This document shows, one piece after another, positions 1-7,489 of a stretch of 9,631 bases of DNA. Below the pieces are notes generated by a model, which was given only the letters and a program-made list of their open reading frames with translations, made no database searches and was not told where the DNA came from. How positions within the stretch are numbered: position 1 is the stretch's first letter; each line of letters starts with the position of its first letter. Origin of the DNA: Frondihabitans sp. (GTDB lineage: Bacteria; Actinomycetota; Actinomycetes; Actinomycetales; Microbacteriaceae); the NCBI GenBank assembly GCA_025464735.1, contig JAODMX010000476.1, positions 1-9,631 on the forward strand, in the 5' to 3' direction. A program made the translations under genes and the position numbers.

Positions 1-20
1 ATGGAAACATAGCGGATCAT
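1..20 (-). CDS. Possible start of a further operon gene, cut by the left edge
   Basis: The reverse strand reads ATGA across the SDR stop codon, so an ATG at 20-18 overlaps the SDR's TGA by the usual 4 bases. This is the same coupling style seen between other genes of the operon. Only six codons (M-I-R-Y-V-S) are visible before the window ends, with no stop. A GGGAG lies about 10 bases upstream, which is rather far for a ribosome-binding site. No product can be named. The call rests on the overlap pattern alone and could be chance. Confidence 0.3.
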
Positions 21-760
21 GCGGCGCCGACTCCCCCGTCGATGGTGAGCGCAGTGCCGGTGACGAACCGCGACTCGTCGGACGCGAGGAACAGGACGCC
101 GGGCGCGATCTCCTCGGGGCCGGCGCCACGACGCAGCGGCGTCACGTCGATGATCGGATGATTGGACGCGTGCCCCTCCGACATCGGCGTCCACACCATC
201 CCCGGGCACACCGTATTGACCCGGATGCCGAACGGGCCGTACGTCACCGCCCCGTTCTTGCTCATCATCACGACGGCTCCCTTGGCGGCATGGTATGCGG
301 CGTAATCGGGGATCGCCGCGATGCCCATGTTCGACGAGATGTTGATCACCGAACCGCTGCGCTGCTCGAGCATGACCGGAATGACCGTCTTCATGCCGAG
401 GAAGACGCCGAGCTGGTCCACCGCGATGACCTCGTTCCAGCCCTCCAGCGTCTCGTCGACGAAACCTTCAAGGCGAATGATCCCGGCGTTGTTGACCAGC
501 ACGTCGATGCGCTGCCACTCCTTGACGGTCGCTTGCACCACGGCCGTCCACGACTCAAGCGAGGTGACGTCACACGCTTCGAAGCGCGCCGTCCCGCCGT
601 TGCCGCGGATCTCCTCGACCAGCGCCTCACCCGGCTCCGTCTGAATATCGACGCACATGACCTTGGCGCCCTCGCTGGCGAGCAGGCGCGCATGCGCGGC
701 GCCCTGCCCGCTCGCGGCGCCGGTCACGATCGCGACCTTGCCTGCTACCCGTCCGGTCAT
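17..760 (-). CDS. SDR family NAD(P)-dependent oxidoreductase
   Basis: This is a classical short-chain dehydrogenase/reductase of 247 residues, the normal length for the family. It would catalyse NAD(P)-dependent oxidation or reduction of an alcohol or carbonyl in the cytoplasm. Visible motifs are the Rossmann nucleotide loop TGAASGQG (residues 13-20), a CDV acidic motif (63-65), NNAG (90-93), catalytic Ser143 in ISS, and YxxxK as Tyr156-Lys160. A PG motif follows the active site (186-187). D39 at the end of strand beta-2 (VDIQ) favours NAD over NADP. The fourth tetrad residue, normally Asn in a VNxxG motif, is Asp115 (VDQLG) here. The ATG at 760 is preferred because GAGG lies 3 bases upstream; an in-frame TTG at 769 is weaker. 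The gene follows the amidohydrolase after 82 bases and is probably the same transcript. The substrate is unknown. Confidence 0.93.
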   Translation of the reverse strand: MTGRVAGKVAIVTGAASGQGAAHARLLASEGAKVMCVDIQTEPGEALVEEIRGNGGTARFEACDVTSLESWTAVVQATVKEWQRIDVLVNNAGIIRLEGFVDETLEGWNEVIAVDQLGVFLGMKTVIPVMLEQRSGSVINISSNMGIAAIPDYAAYHAAKGAVVMMSKNGAVTYGPFGIRVNTVCPGMVWTPMSEGHASNHPIIDVTPLRRGAGPEEIAPGVLFLASDESRFVTGTALTIDGGVGAA

Positions 761-842
761 CTTCCTCAAGTTCCTGTCTGTTCCGCTCGCGTGGCGCTTT
801 CCGGCCCGGCGAGTGCGTCCGCCGATCGCGCGAGCGCGCCCA

Positions 843-2279
843 TCACCGACTCACCTCCACCGAAACCAGGGCCCCGCTGCTGACGTACTGGCCACCGCCG
901 ACAACAGTGCTCGCGCCGTGCTCCGCGACCACACGTCCACGCGAGACCGTCAGCCAGGGGCGCCCGATCGCCTCACGTCCTTCGTACATCGAGAAGTCGG
1001 CCCCGGACAACGGCACGGTGCTGCCGAGCCGCCAGCGCGCCTGCGGGTCTACGACGACGACGTCGCCGTCGGCGCCGACCATGAGCGCGCCCTTCTTCGG
1101 GTACATCCCGAAGCGCCGCGCCGCGTTCTCGGCGGCGACACGAGCGAGCTCTTCCCAGCTTAGGCGGCCCTTCGCTACACCCTCCGTCAGGAGGATCGCC
1201 AGCGTTGCCCCGATCTCCGATACCCCGGGGATCGCATCCCACATCGACTTGGCCCGTTTCTCGGCCAAGCAGTAGCGGCAGTTGTCGGAGCCGACGATCT
1301 CGATGGACCCGCGCCCCAACGCCGACCACATCCATTCCACGTCGCCTGGGTCGCGCAACGGCGGATTGATCTTCGCGAGCGCCCCGATCCCCCAGGGGAC
1401 ATCGGGGATCAGGTAGTGCGCGCAGGTCTCGGCGACGACCCGTGCACCACGCGAGTGCAGGTACTCGATGGTTCTGCCGCCCTCTTCGGACGAGACATGC
1501 GGGATATACGCGCGCGCGCCCGTCTCCTTGGCGATCATGCCCACGTCGAAGATCTGCATCGCCTCGCAGCCCGCCGGCCGTGCTCGTGTCCACCACTGCA
1601 GGGACTCGTGGCCCATAGCGCGATAGCGATCCCTGAGCATGCCGCAGATCGTCGGCTCCTCGCAGTGCACCATGCCCTGGGCGGGCGCGTCCGGACGCTC
1701 TGCGGCCGCGATCTGCTCGAATGCCTGGAAGATGTAGGCGTAGTCGACGGTGGTGATGCCGAACTCCGCGGCTTCCTCGCCGACATAGGACGGGAACATC
1801 TTGAAGCTCGTGACGCCCTCGTCGACGAGGGTCGCGATCTCCCGCAGATGCTCGTCCGTGCAGGGGTTTGCGGTGAACCGCACGTCGATCGGCGAGCGCC
1901 CGCCGAGTTCGCGCTTAGCGAGATCCAGCAGGGTGGTGCCGTGGCGCCGCAGCAGGGTCGTGACCCAGCTCGGACCCCCGGCGTTCTCGTGATCGGTGAC
2001 GATCGTGGTCACGCCGCCGATGGCCGCCGCCGTGGTCTCGGTCGTCATGTCCTCGAGGAACTTCGCGTCGTCGGCTGTGCCGCCGACGCCGAGGTGCACG
2101 TGCGGATCGATCATGCCTGGCAGCGCCACGTCCCCGCCGAGGTCGACCGTCTCCGTCGCCGACGGCAGCGCCGCCGTGGGGCCGATGGCCACGATGACGC
2201 CGTCATCGATCGCCAGTCCGCCTTCGACGATGCCGTCGGGGGTGACGACCCGGCCGCCCACCAGCCGCAGGTCAGCCAT
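843..2279 (-). CDS. Dihydropyrimidinase/hydantoinase-type cyclic amidohydrolase
   Basis: This is a metal-dependent amidohydrolase of 478 residues, typical of the dihydropyrimidinase, D-hydantoinase and allantoinase group, which hydrolytically opens cyclic amides or ureides in the cytoplasm. The full binuclear metal set is visible: HxH at His60 and His62 (DPHVHLG), the lysine expected to be carboxylated at Lys160 (SFKMF), His205 (VHCEE), His261 (PHVSS) and Asp332 (GSDNC). Tyr165 in the stereochemistry-gate loop and Asn305 in INPPLR match positions that contact the ring amide in dihydropyrimidinases. The C-terminal half carries the usual small beta-sandwich return (GALMVGADGDVVVVD). The ATG at 2279 is chosen because GGAGG sits 6 bases upstream (2286-2290), and the first residues MADLRLVGGRVV match the family's N-terminus. 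A longer reading frame to 2417 is overlap with the ATPase gene. The start overlaps the ATPase stop by 8 bases. The exact substrate (hydantoin, dihydropyrimidine, allantoin or another) is not determined. Confidence 0.92.
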   Translation of the reverse strand: MADLRLVGGRVVTPDGIVEGGLAIDDGVIVAIGPTAALPSATETVDLGGDVALPGMIDPHVHLGVGGTADDAKFLEDMTTETTAAAIGGVTTIVTDHENAGGPSWVTTLLRRHGTTLLDLAKRELGGRSPIDVRFTANPCTDEHLREIATLVDEGVTSFKMFPSYVGEEAAEFGITTVDYAYIFQAFEQIAAAERPDAPAQGMVHCEEPTICGMLRDRYRAMGHESLQWWTRARPAGCEAMQIFDVGMIAKETGARAYIPHVSSEEGGRTIEYLHSRGARVVAETCAHYLIPDVPWGIGALAKINPPLRDPGDVEWMWSALGRGSIEIVGSDNCRYCLAEKRAKSMWDAIPGVSEIGATLAILLTEGVAKGRLSWEELARVAAENAARRFGMYPKKGALMVGADGDVVVVDPQARWRLGSTVPLSGADFSMYEGREAIGRPWLTVSRGRVVAEHGASTVVGGGQYVSSGALVSVEVSR

Positions 2280-3420
2280 TCGCCACCTCCCCGAGCAGCC
2301 AGCCGCTCGACGTCGACCAATCGACGCGCACTCGGTCGCCGACCGCGAACCTCCGGTCGACATCCGACGCCACGTAGGCCGTGACGGTGGCGCCCGCGTC
2401 CGCCTCGACGACGACACTACGGTGCAAGCCCATGAACATGACCTGCTTGACGCGGCCTGGCACGCCGCGGTCCTCGTCGGCCGCGCACAGCCGCGAGCGC
2501 TCGGGACGGACGATGACCGAGCCCGGAGCGCCGGGACGACAGCCCGGCCCCGACAGCGCCTCGACGATCGTCCCGCAGGAGAGCTTCACGGTGGACACCG
2601 CCCCGTGCACCGCCTCGACGACCCCGCCGAGGCAGTTCGCGGCGCCGATGAAGTCGGCGACGTACACGCTGACGGGGCGGTCGTAGATCTCCTCGGGGGA
2701 GCCGATCTGCTCAATGCAGCCGTCGCGCATCACGGCGATCCGATCGGACATCGTCAGCGCTTCTTCCTGGTCGTGCGTGACGTAGACGAAGGTCATGCCG
2801 AGCTCCGCCTGCAGGGTCTTGAGCTCGACCTGCATCGCCTTGCGCAGCTTGAGATCCAGGGCGCCGAGGGGCTCGTCCAACAGCAGCAGCCGCGGCCGGT
2901 TGACGATCGCGCGAGCCAGCGCGACCCGCTGCTGCTGACCGCCCGACAGCTCGCGGGTGCGGCGTCCTCCGAGGTCTGCCAGCCGCACGAGCCGCAGCGC
3001 GTCGGCGACCCTGCTGCGACGCTCTCCTCTCTTGACCCCGCTCTCGCGCAGGCCGAACTCGACGTTCTCCGCGACCGTGAGATGCGTGAAGAGGGCGTAG
3101 CTCTGGAACACGGTGTTGACGGGGCGCCGATTCGGTGGCAGCACCGTGATGTCGTGCCCGTCGATGAGGATCCGCCCCGCGTTCGGGCGCTCGAAACCCC
3201 CGACCATCCGCAGCGTGGTCGTCTTCCCGCATCCGCTCGGGCCCAGCAACGAGAAGAACTCGCCTTCGGCCAGGTCGAGGTCGAGGTCGTTGACGACGAC
3301 GTTGCCGCCGAATGACTTCGACAGTCGTTCGAGCTGCACGAAGGACCGTGAGGCGGCGACCGCTCGCGGTTCGGTGACGAGCTCTGGACGAGGGCTGTCG
3401 TTCACCTGCATGCCCGTCAC
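2272..3420 (-). CDS. ABC transporter ATP-binding protein, PotA-like (spermidine/putrescine type)
   Basis: This is the ATPase subunit (382 residues) of an importer of the polyamine/opine/phosphonate-type family, energising uptake at the inner face of the membrane. Visible motifs are Walker A GPSGCGKT (60-67), Q-loop Gln106 in VFQSYALF, signature LSGGQQQR (158-165), Walker B LLLLDE (178-183), D-loop GALD (186-189) and the switch His216 in THDQEEA. A C-terminal TOBE-type regulatory domain follows from about residue 260 and includes VRPE. The start is a GTG at 3420-3418 that overlaps the stop of the second permease as GTGA, with AGGA about 7 bases upstream. An ATG three codons later has a poorer upstream signal. 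The first 25 residues are an extra polar leader before the fold. Substrate specificity is set by the binding protein, so polyamine transport itself is not shown. Confidence 0.93.
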   Translation of the reverse strand: MTGMQVNDSPRPELVTEPRAVAASRSFVQLERLSKSFGGNVVVNDLDLDLAEGEFFSLLGPSGCGKTTTLRMVGGFERPNAGRILIDGHDITVLPPNRRPVNTVFQSYALFTHLTVAENVEFGLRESGVKRGERRSRVADALRLVRLADLGGRRTRELSGGQQQRVALARAIVNRPRLLLLDEPLGALDLKLRKAMQVELKTLQAELGMTFVYVTHDQEEALTMSDRIAVMRDGCIEQIGSPEEIYDRPVSVYVADFIGAANCLGGVVEAVHGAVSTVKLSCGTIVEALSGPGCRPGAPGSVIVRPERSRLCAADEDRGVPGRVKQVMFMGLHRSVVVEADAGATVTAYVASDVDRRFAVGDRVRVDWSTSSGWLLGEVANG

Positions 3421-4208
3421 CGTCCGATCCTGCGGTTGATGGGTGCGCGACGTCCGGCCACGAGCGCGAGGAAGAGCGCGAGCAGGATGCCGGTCAAGAC
3501 GAGCACGACGGTCGCGATGGCTTTCACCTCCGGGGTCACCCGCAGGCGGATCATGCTGAACAACGTCAGGGGCAGCGTGTTGATCCCCGACGACAGGAAC
3601 AACGATGAGACGACGTTGTCCATGGAGAAAGTAAAGATCAGGAGCGCCGAGGCGACGACCGCCGGCAGGATCTCGGGAAGCGTGACCCTGAAGAACGCAC
3701 GGGTCGCGGTGGCTCCGAGGTCACGCGCCGCCTCGTCGGTGGCCGGGTCTCTCCCCGCCAGGCGCGCCGACACGATCAGCACGGCGTAGGCCGCGAACAA
3801 AGAGACGTGACCGATCACGATCGTGGTGATCCCCAGCGGGAAGTTCGCCGCTCGGAAGACCAGCAGGAGCCCGATGGCCAACACCAGCTCCGGCATGATC
3901 AGCCGGCCGAACGTCGTCAGATCGCTTGCGGCGCGCAGCGCTCGCGGGGCTCGCCGCAGGCCCACGGCGCCCGCCGTCCCGAGCGCGGTCGCGACGACGG
4001 TCGTCATGGCCGCGATCTCGAGGCTCGTCCTCACGGCGCCTAGCACGTTCTGGTTCTGGGCGGCGACCGAGTACCAGTGGGTCGTGAACCCGCCCCAGTG
4101 GACGAGCGACGCGTCCGCGTTGAAGGAGTTGAGGACGACAACCACGATTGGTGCGAAGAGGAACGCGAACACGAGGGTGACGAACGCGTAAAGCGGAAGC
4201 GATCTCAA
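3417..4208 (-). CDS. ABC transporter permease, PotC-like, with TTG start
   Basis: This is the second inner-membrane permease of the importer. Read from TTG at 4208 it is 263 residues, the normal PotC length. It starts with a hydrophobic helix (about 5-26) and has about six membrane segments overall, ending with one near 229-250. The cytoplasmic EAA loop that docks on the ATPase is clear: E159-A-A with Gly165, followed by F-x4-LP. There is no ATG near the required N-terminus. The TTG overlaps the first permease's TGA as TTGA, and GGAG lies 8 bases upstream, so a rare TTG start with translational coupling is the best reading. The frame stays open upstream through the neighbouring genes to about 6260, but the translation there is an arginine-rich shadow of them. 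The stop overlaps the ATPase GTG start by 4 bases. Confidence 0.88.
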   Translation of the reverse strand: MRSLPLYAFVTLVFAFLFAPIVVVVLNSFNADASLVHWGGFTTHWYSVAAQNQNVLGAVRTSLEIAAMTTVVATALGTAGAVGLRRAPRALRAASDLTTFGRLIMPELVLAIGLLLVFRAANFPLGITTIVIGHVSLFAAYAVLIVSARLAGRDPATDEAARDLGATATRAFFRVTLPEILPAVVASALLIFTFSMDNVVSSLFLSSGINTLPLTLFSMIRLRVTPEVKAIATVVLVLTGILLALFLALVAGRRAPINRRIGR

Positions 4209-5140
4209 CTCACACGCTCCATTCCCAGGCGGGATGCCGCCTTGACGGTGACGGCAATGAAGAGGAGCAGCAGACCGGTCATCGCGGTGGCGAGCGCGGC
4301 GCCGAACGGCCACACGAACGAGAGCCCGAACTGCGCGCCGATCACGTTGCCGAGCATCAGCGTCTTGCCCCCGCCGAGGATCGCGGGAACGACGTACTCC
4401 CCCGTGGCCGGCACCGCGACCACGATGATGCCCGCCACGAGGCCGGGAAGGCTCTGCGGGATGATGATGCGCCAGATCACCGCCAGGCCGCCAGCCCCCA
4501 GGTCGCGCGCGGCCTCCAGCACCCGCGGATCGATGCGATCGAGCGCGACGAACACCGGGAAGATCATGATCGGCAGGTAGTTGTAGGTGATGCCGATGAC
4601 GATGGCGGCCGGGTGGAAGGCGAGCGACAGCGGGCCGTCGATGAGGCCGAGGCTCTTGAGAAGCTCGTTCACATATCCGGCGGGGCTCAGCAGACCCAGC
4701 CACGCATACGTGCGGATCACGAAGGAGGTCCAGAACGGGATGATCACCAGCACGAGGAGCAGCGGCTTGAACCGGCCCGCCTTGTGCGCGATGAAGTACG
4801 CGACGGGATAGCCCAGCAGCACGCAGAACCCGGTGGCGAGGGCGGAGACCATCAGCGACCGCTCGACCGAGGTCAGAACGGTCGGGCTGTCGAGCTTCGC
4901 GTAGTTCGAAAGCGTCCAGGCGTAGTCGATCTTGGCCGTCAGCGCGTCCTGCGTCGAGACCGAGTACAGCATCATGATCCCGAACGGCACGACGAAGAAC
5001 AGCACTGCCCAGGCGAGGTTCGGAACGGCGGCCAGCCATACCGGAGCACGGACACGCCAGCCTGGGATCCGAGATCCTGGACGCAAAGCCGGCCCAGGCG
5101 GCGACGGAGCCAGCCCGGGGTGACGTGGGGCGCTGGCCAT
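4205..5140 (-). CDS. ABC transporter permease, PotB-like
   Basis: This is the first inner-membrane permease (311 residues) of the polyamine-type importer. A proline-rich cytoplasmic tail of about 33 residues precedes six hydrophobic segments at roughly 35-60, 95-118, 126-152, 173-200, 232-256 and 276-300. PFWTSFVIRTYAWLGLL (135-151) is very characteristic of PotB-type permeases. The EAA loop (E209-A-A, Gly215, then IIIPQSLPG) is the coupling site for the ATPase. The ATG at 5140 lies 9 bases after the stop of the binding-protein gene. No clear Shine-Dalgarno sequence is visible, so translation may depend on coupling. The end overlaps the next permease's start by 4 bases. The family call is firm; the transported compound is not known. 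Confidence 0.93.
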   Translation of the reverse strand: MASAPRHPGLAPSPPGPALRPGSRIPGWRVRAPVWLAAVPNLAWAVLFFVVPFGIMMLYSVSTQDALTAKIDYAWTLSNYAKLDSPTVLTSVERSLMVSALATGFCVLLGYPVAYFIAHKAGRFKPLLLVLVIIPFWTSFVIRTYAWLGLLSPAGYVNELLKSLGLIDGPLSLAFHPAAIVIGITYNYLPIMIFPVFVALDRIDPRVLEAARDLGAGGLAVIWRIIIPQSLPGLVAGIIVVAVPATGEYVVPAILGGGKTLMLGNVIGAQFGLSFVWPFGAALATAMTGLLLLFIAVTVKAASRLGMERVS

Positions 5141-5149
5141 GGAGCCGGG

Positions 5150-6277
5150 CTACGCTGCCTTGACCTGCTGCCAGACTTGGTCGTAGTACTGCTGCGCGGT
5201 GTCGACCGGCTTGAGGAACTCCACCCGATCCAGGATCTGCTTCGACGGATACATCACCGGAGAGCGGGCGATCTCTGGGTGGATGTACTTCCGAGCGGCA
5301 GGCTCGCAGAACGCCGCTCCCGTCGTGTTGATGAAGTCGCCGTAGTTCTTCGGATCGAAGTGGAAGTCGAAGAACTCCCAGACGACATCGAGATGCTTGG
5401 ATCGGTTGATCGGCACCCAGGTGTCGAGGTACCCGACCGTCCCGTCCTCCGGCGTCACCCACTCGATGTTCGGGTTCTCCCGCATCGCGGTGAACATGTC
5501 GTAGTCCCAGTCCATCGCCATGACGACCGAGCCGTCCAGCAGGCCCTTCGTGGTGTTGCTGCTCGTGAAGGACTGCAGGTGCGGCTTGATCTCGATGAGC
5601 TTCTCGCCCGCCTTCTGGATCTCCGCCTCGTCCTTCGACGACCCCGAGTAGCCCAGCATCTTCAGCGTTGACGCGATCGTCATCATCTCGTAGTCCAGCA
5701 GCGTCACCTTGCCGGAGTACTTCGGCGCGAGCTTCCACATGTCGGCCCACGACGCCGGGCGCTCCTTGACCAGGTCCTTGCGATAGCCGAAGCCGGTCTT
5801 GCCGTAGTCGGTGGCAACGCACTTGCGCTGCTTCTCGGACGCGTAGCCGATCTTGAAGAACGGGTCGACGTGCTTGTAGTTCGGGACTTTGGCCAGATCG
5901 ACGTCCTGGGCGACGTTCAGCGCGACCAGTCGTCCCACGTCGGACTCGGTGAGCAGCATGATGTCGACGGCCGACGGGTCCGTCGCCATCTTCGTGATCC
6001 GCTCGGCGTCCACGGCAATCACGACCTGCTCGACGCTGCTGCCGGGATTCGTCTTCGCGAAGTCGGCGAACTCGTGGCTGCCGATCCAGCCCTCGTAGCC
6101 GCCGAGCTTGATCGTCCCGGGCCCGTTCGCGCTCGCGGAAGCGCCGCCGCCCCCGCCGCCACAGGCCGCCAGGAGTCCGCCGCTGAGGCTGACCAGAACG
6201 GCGGAGCCTGCGCCGCCGAGCAGCCGCCGGCGGGTCATGGCCGCCTCCAACACCTTCCAAGCCGCTGGGTCGCTCAT
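5150..6277 (-). CDS. PotD-like extracellular substrate-binding lipoprotein (Tat signal)
   Basis: This is the solute receptor of the importer, 375 residues from the ATG at 6277. The N-terminus has a twin-arginine-like TRRRLLGG (15-22), a hydrophobic stretch, and a lipobox LAAC ending at Cys39. This implies export, probably by Tat, and lipid anchoring outside the membrane. A glycine run and a low-complexity linker (40-54) follow. The mature part has the two-lobed binding-protein pattern of the spermidine/putrescine group: DIMLLTESDVGRL (105-117), TDYGKTGFGYRKD (156-168), SWADMW (176-181) and LLDYEMMTIASTLKMLGYS (193-211). AGGAAG lies 5 bases upstream of this ATG. A second in-frame ATG at 6238 has an even better GGAGG (6244-6248) 5 bases upstream and would leave a compact signal peptide, so the start is open. 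This is the first gene of the minus-strand operon. The ligand is unknown; polyamines, amino-alcohols or cyclic amides are all possible. Confidence 0.92.
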   Translation of the reverse strand: MSDPAAWKVLEAAMTRRRLLGGAGSAVLVSLSGGLLAACGGGGGGASASANGPGTIKLGGYEGWIGSHEFADFAKTNPGSSVEQVVIAVDAERITKMATDPSAVDIMLLTESDVGRLVALNVAQDVDLAKVPNYKHVDPFFKIGYASEKQRKCVATDYGKTGFGYRKDLVKERPASWADMWKLAPKYSGKVTLLDYEMMTIASTLKMLGYSGSSKDEAEIQKAGEKLIEIKPHLQSFTSSNTTKGLLDGSVVMAMDWDYDMFTAMRENPNIEWVTPEDGTVGYLDTWVPINRSKHLDVVWEFFDFHFDPKNYGDFINTTGAAFCEPAARKYIHPEIARSPVMYPSKQILDRVEFLKPVDTAQQYYDQVWQQVKAA

Positions 6278-6302
6278 GTCTGCTTCCTGGTGTGCGGATA
6301 GG

Positions 6303-6341
6303 TCACGCAACGTTGCGCAATGGATTGCACAAACGTTGGCG
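6303..6341. promoter_or_regulatory. Candidate LacI-family operator pair in the divergent intergenic region
   Basis: Two CG-centred inverted repeats lie between the divergent genes. The first, CGCAACGTTGCG (6306-6317), is a perfect 12-base palindrome. The second, CAAACGTTGGCG (6330-6341), shares the AACGTT core but is imperfect. Their centres are 23 bases apart. Between and overlapping them is TTGCGCAA (6313-6320), echoed by TTGCACAA (6325-6332). A central CG flanked by inverted arms is the usual operator form for LacI-family proteins, and the adjacent regulator keeps the leucine-containing hinge region. The sites overlap the proposed -35 of the regulator gene. Binding itself is inferred. Confidence 0.6.
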
Positions 6342-6354
6342 GGGGAGATAGTAT
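6325..6354 (+). promoter_or_regulatory. Possible promoter of the LacI-family gene, leaderless
   Basis: TTGCAC (6325-6330) and TAGTAT (6349-6354) are separated by 18 bases and resemble -35 and -10 boxes, with 3 of 6 and 4 of 6 consensus matches. The -10 ends 8 bases before the ATG at 6363, so transcription would begin at or next to the start codon. This fits the lack of a well-placed ribosome-binding site; the GGGGGAG at 6341-6347 is too far away and would lie upstream of the transcript. No equally convincing promoter was found for the minus-strand operon in the same 85-base gap. Confidence 0.4.
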
Positions 6355-6362
6355 TTGCGTCC

Positions 6363-7424
6363 ATGAGCGACGTCAAGTCGGGCTCGGATAAGGGGTCGAA
6401 TCGGGTGACGATCCGTGAGGTCGCGGCTCGTGCTGGCGTCGACGCCTCGACCGTCTCCCGGGCGCTCCGGCGGCCGGCGGGCACCGACGCGACCGCCGAC
6501 CGCGTGCGGGCCATCGCCGAGGAGCTCGGCTACCGACGGGACAGTGCGGCCGCCGCCCTGCGCACACGCCAATCGCGCGCGCTCGGCGTGCTCGTGCCGC
6601 GGCTCACCGACACGGTGCTCGCCACGATCTACGAGGCGATCGAGCAGAAGGCGCTCGAGATGGAGTACCAGACCATCGTCGCCTGCACGTACGATCGCCT
6701 GGACGAGCAGCGCCGACGCGTCGCGCTCATGCTCTCGCGCCGGGTCGACGGGCTCATCCTGGCCGACGCCCACTTAGATCGTGTCTACGTCGACTGGGTC
6801 GCAGAGCGAGGCGTGCCGTTCGTCCTCGTCAACCGGAGGGCGGGCGACTATCCCGCGATCACCACCGAGGACTACCTGGGCGGCAAGCTCGCCGGCAACC
6901 ACCTGGTCGACCTCGGGCACAAGCGGGTCGTCGTCCTTGCCGGGCTCGAATGGTCGAGCGCCACGACGGAGCGAACCGCCGGGTGCGTGACAGCGCTTCG
7001 CGAGCACGGCATCGAGGTCCTTCCCGAGCACGTCGAACCGTCTCCGCTCGATCCGCGCAGCAGCTGCGCGGCGATGGAGCGGCTCCTGGAGCGGCGGCCG
7101 GACCTCACGGCGGTCTTCGCGGTCGACGACCTCACGGCCCTCGGGGCAATGGTCGCCCTCCGCGCCGCGGGCCTCCGCCCCGGGGTGAACGTCGCCGTCG
7201 TCGGATACAACGACACCTCGGTCGGGGCGACGGTCGAGCTGTCGACCGTTCGCAGCCACCACGAGATTGTTGGTGCACTCGGAACACGCACCCTGCTCGA
7301 CCTCATCGCGGGACACCCCGTGGAGAGCGTGCGCCTTGCCCCGGAGCTCATCGTCCGGGGCTCCAGTTGCCCAGCGCCGGAAACGGGAGTCCGCTCCGGC
7401 CGATCCGATCGCGCCGTCGAGTGA
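6363..7424 (+). CDS. LacI family DNA-binding transcriptional regulator
   Basis: This is a LacI/GalR-type regulator of 353 residues. The N-terminal helix-turn-helix reads VTIREVAARAGVDASTVSRAL (15-35), followed by the third helix and hinge region ending near RTRQSRALGV (67-76). A periplasmic-binding-protein-like effector domain fills the rest, with typical stretches GVLVPRLTD (75-83), VDGLILADA (128-136), GHKRVVVLAG (185-194), FAVDDLTALGAM (252-263) and VAVVGYNDT (277-285). It probably represses one or both arms of the divergent cluster and is released by the imported compound or a breakdown product. The ATG at 6363 has no well-placed ribosome-binding site and may start a leaderless transcript. 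An in-frame GTG at 6405, with AGGGG upstream, would give a shorter protein starting just before the helix-turn-helix. The C-terminal tail after about residue 334 is polar and probably disordered. Confidence 0.95.
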   Translation: MSDVKSGSDKGSNRVTIREVAARAGVDASTVSRALRRPAGTDATADRVRAIAEELGYRRDSAAAALRTRQSRALGVLVPRLTDTVLATIYEAIEQKALEMEYQTIVACTYDRLDEQRRRVALMLSRRVDGLILADAHLDRVYVDWVAERGVPFVLVNRRAGDYPAITTEDYLGGKLAGNHLVDLGHKRVVVLAGLEWSSATTERTAGCVTALREHGIEVLPEHVEPSPLDPRSSCAAMERLLERRPDLTAVFAVDDLTALGAMVALRAAGLRPGVNVAVVGYNDTSVGATVELSTVRSHHEIVGALGTRTLLDLIAGHPVESVRLAPELIVRGSSCPAPETGVRSGRSDRAVE

Positions 7425-7477
7425 CCGCAAGTGCGATGCCACGCGGCGGCGGGCTCCGTCGCGACCCCACGAATGAC

Positions 7478-7483
7478 GAGGAG
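7478..7483 (+). promoter_or_regulatory. Ribosome-binding site of fae
   Basis: GAGGAG lies 6 bases before the ATG at 7490. It selects that ATG over the in-frame TTG immediately upstream at 7487, which would have only 3 bases of spacing. It is among the best ribosome-binding sites in the window, together with GGAGG for the amidohydrolase (2286-2290). Confidence 0.75.
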
Positions 7484-7489
7484 TAGTTG

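Noticed and set aside
761..842. Possible internal promoter or terminator between the amidohydrolase and SDR genes
   Set aside because: Only short GC-rich self-complementary runs are present; no -10/-35 pair or convincing hairpin was found.
2280..2417. N-terminal extension of the amidohydrolase
   Set aside because: The extra 46 residues lie wholly inside the ATPase gene, and a strong GGAGG precedes the ATG at 2279.
1996..3315. Long plus-strand open frame (439 codons) opposite the ATPase and amidohydrolase genes
   Set aside because: It is antisense to two clear genes, has no recognisable domain and has shadow-like composition, as expected in high-GC DNA.
3417..6260. A 947-codon open frame on the minus strand
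   Set aside because: Only its last 263 codons are permease-like. The rest is an arginine-rich off-frame reading of the substrate-binding protein and first permease genes.
6108..6362. N-terminal extension of the LacI-family gene
   Set aside because: It runs antisense through the binding-protein signal peptide and the operator region and matches no LacI N-terminus.
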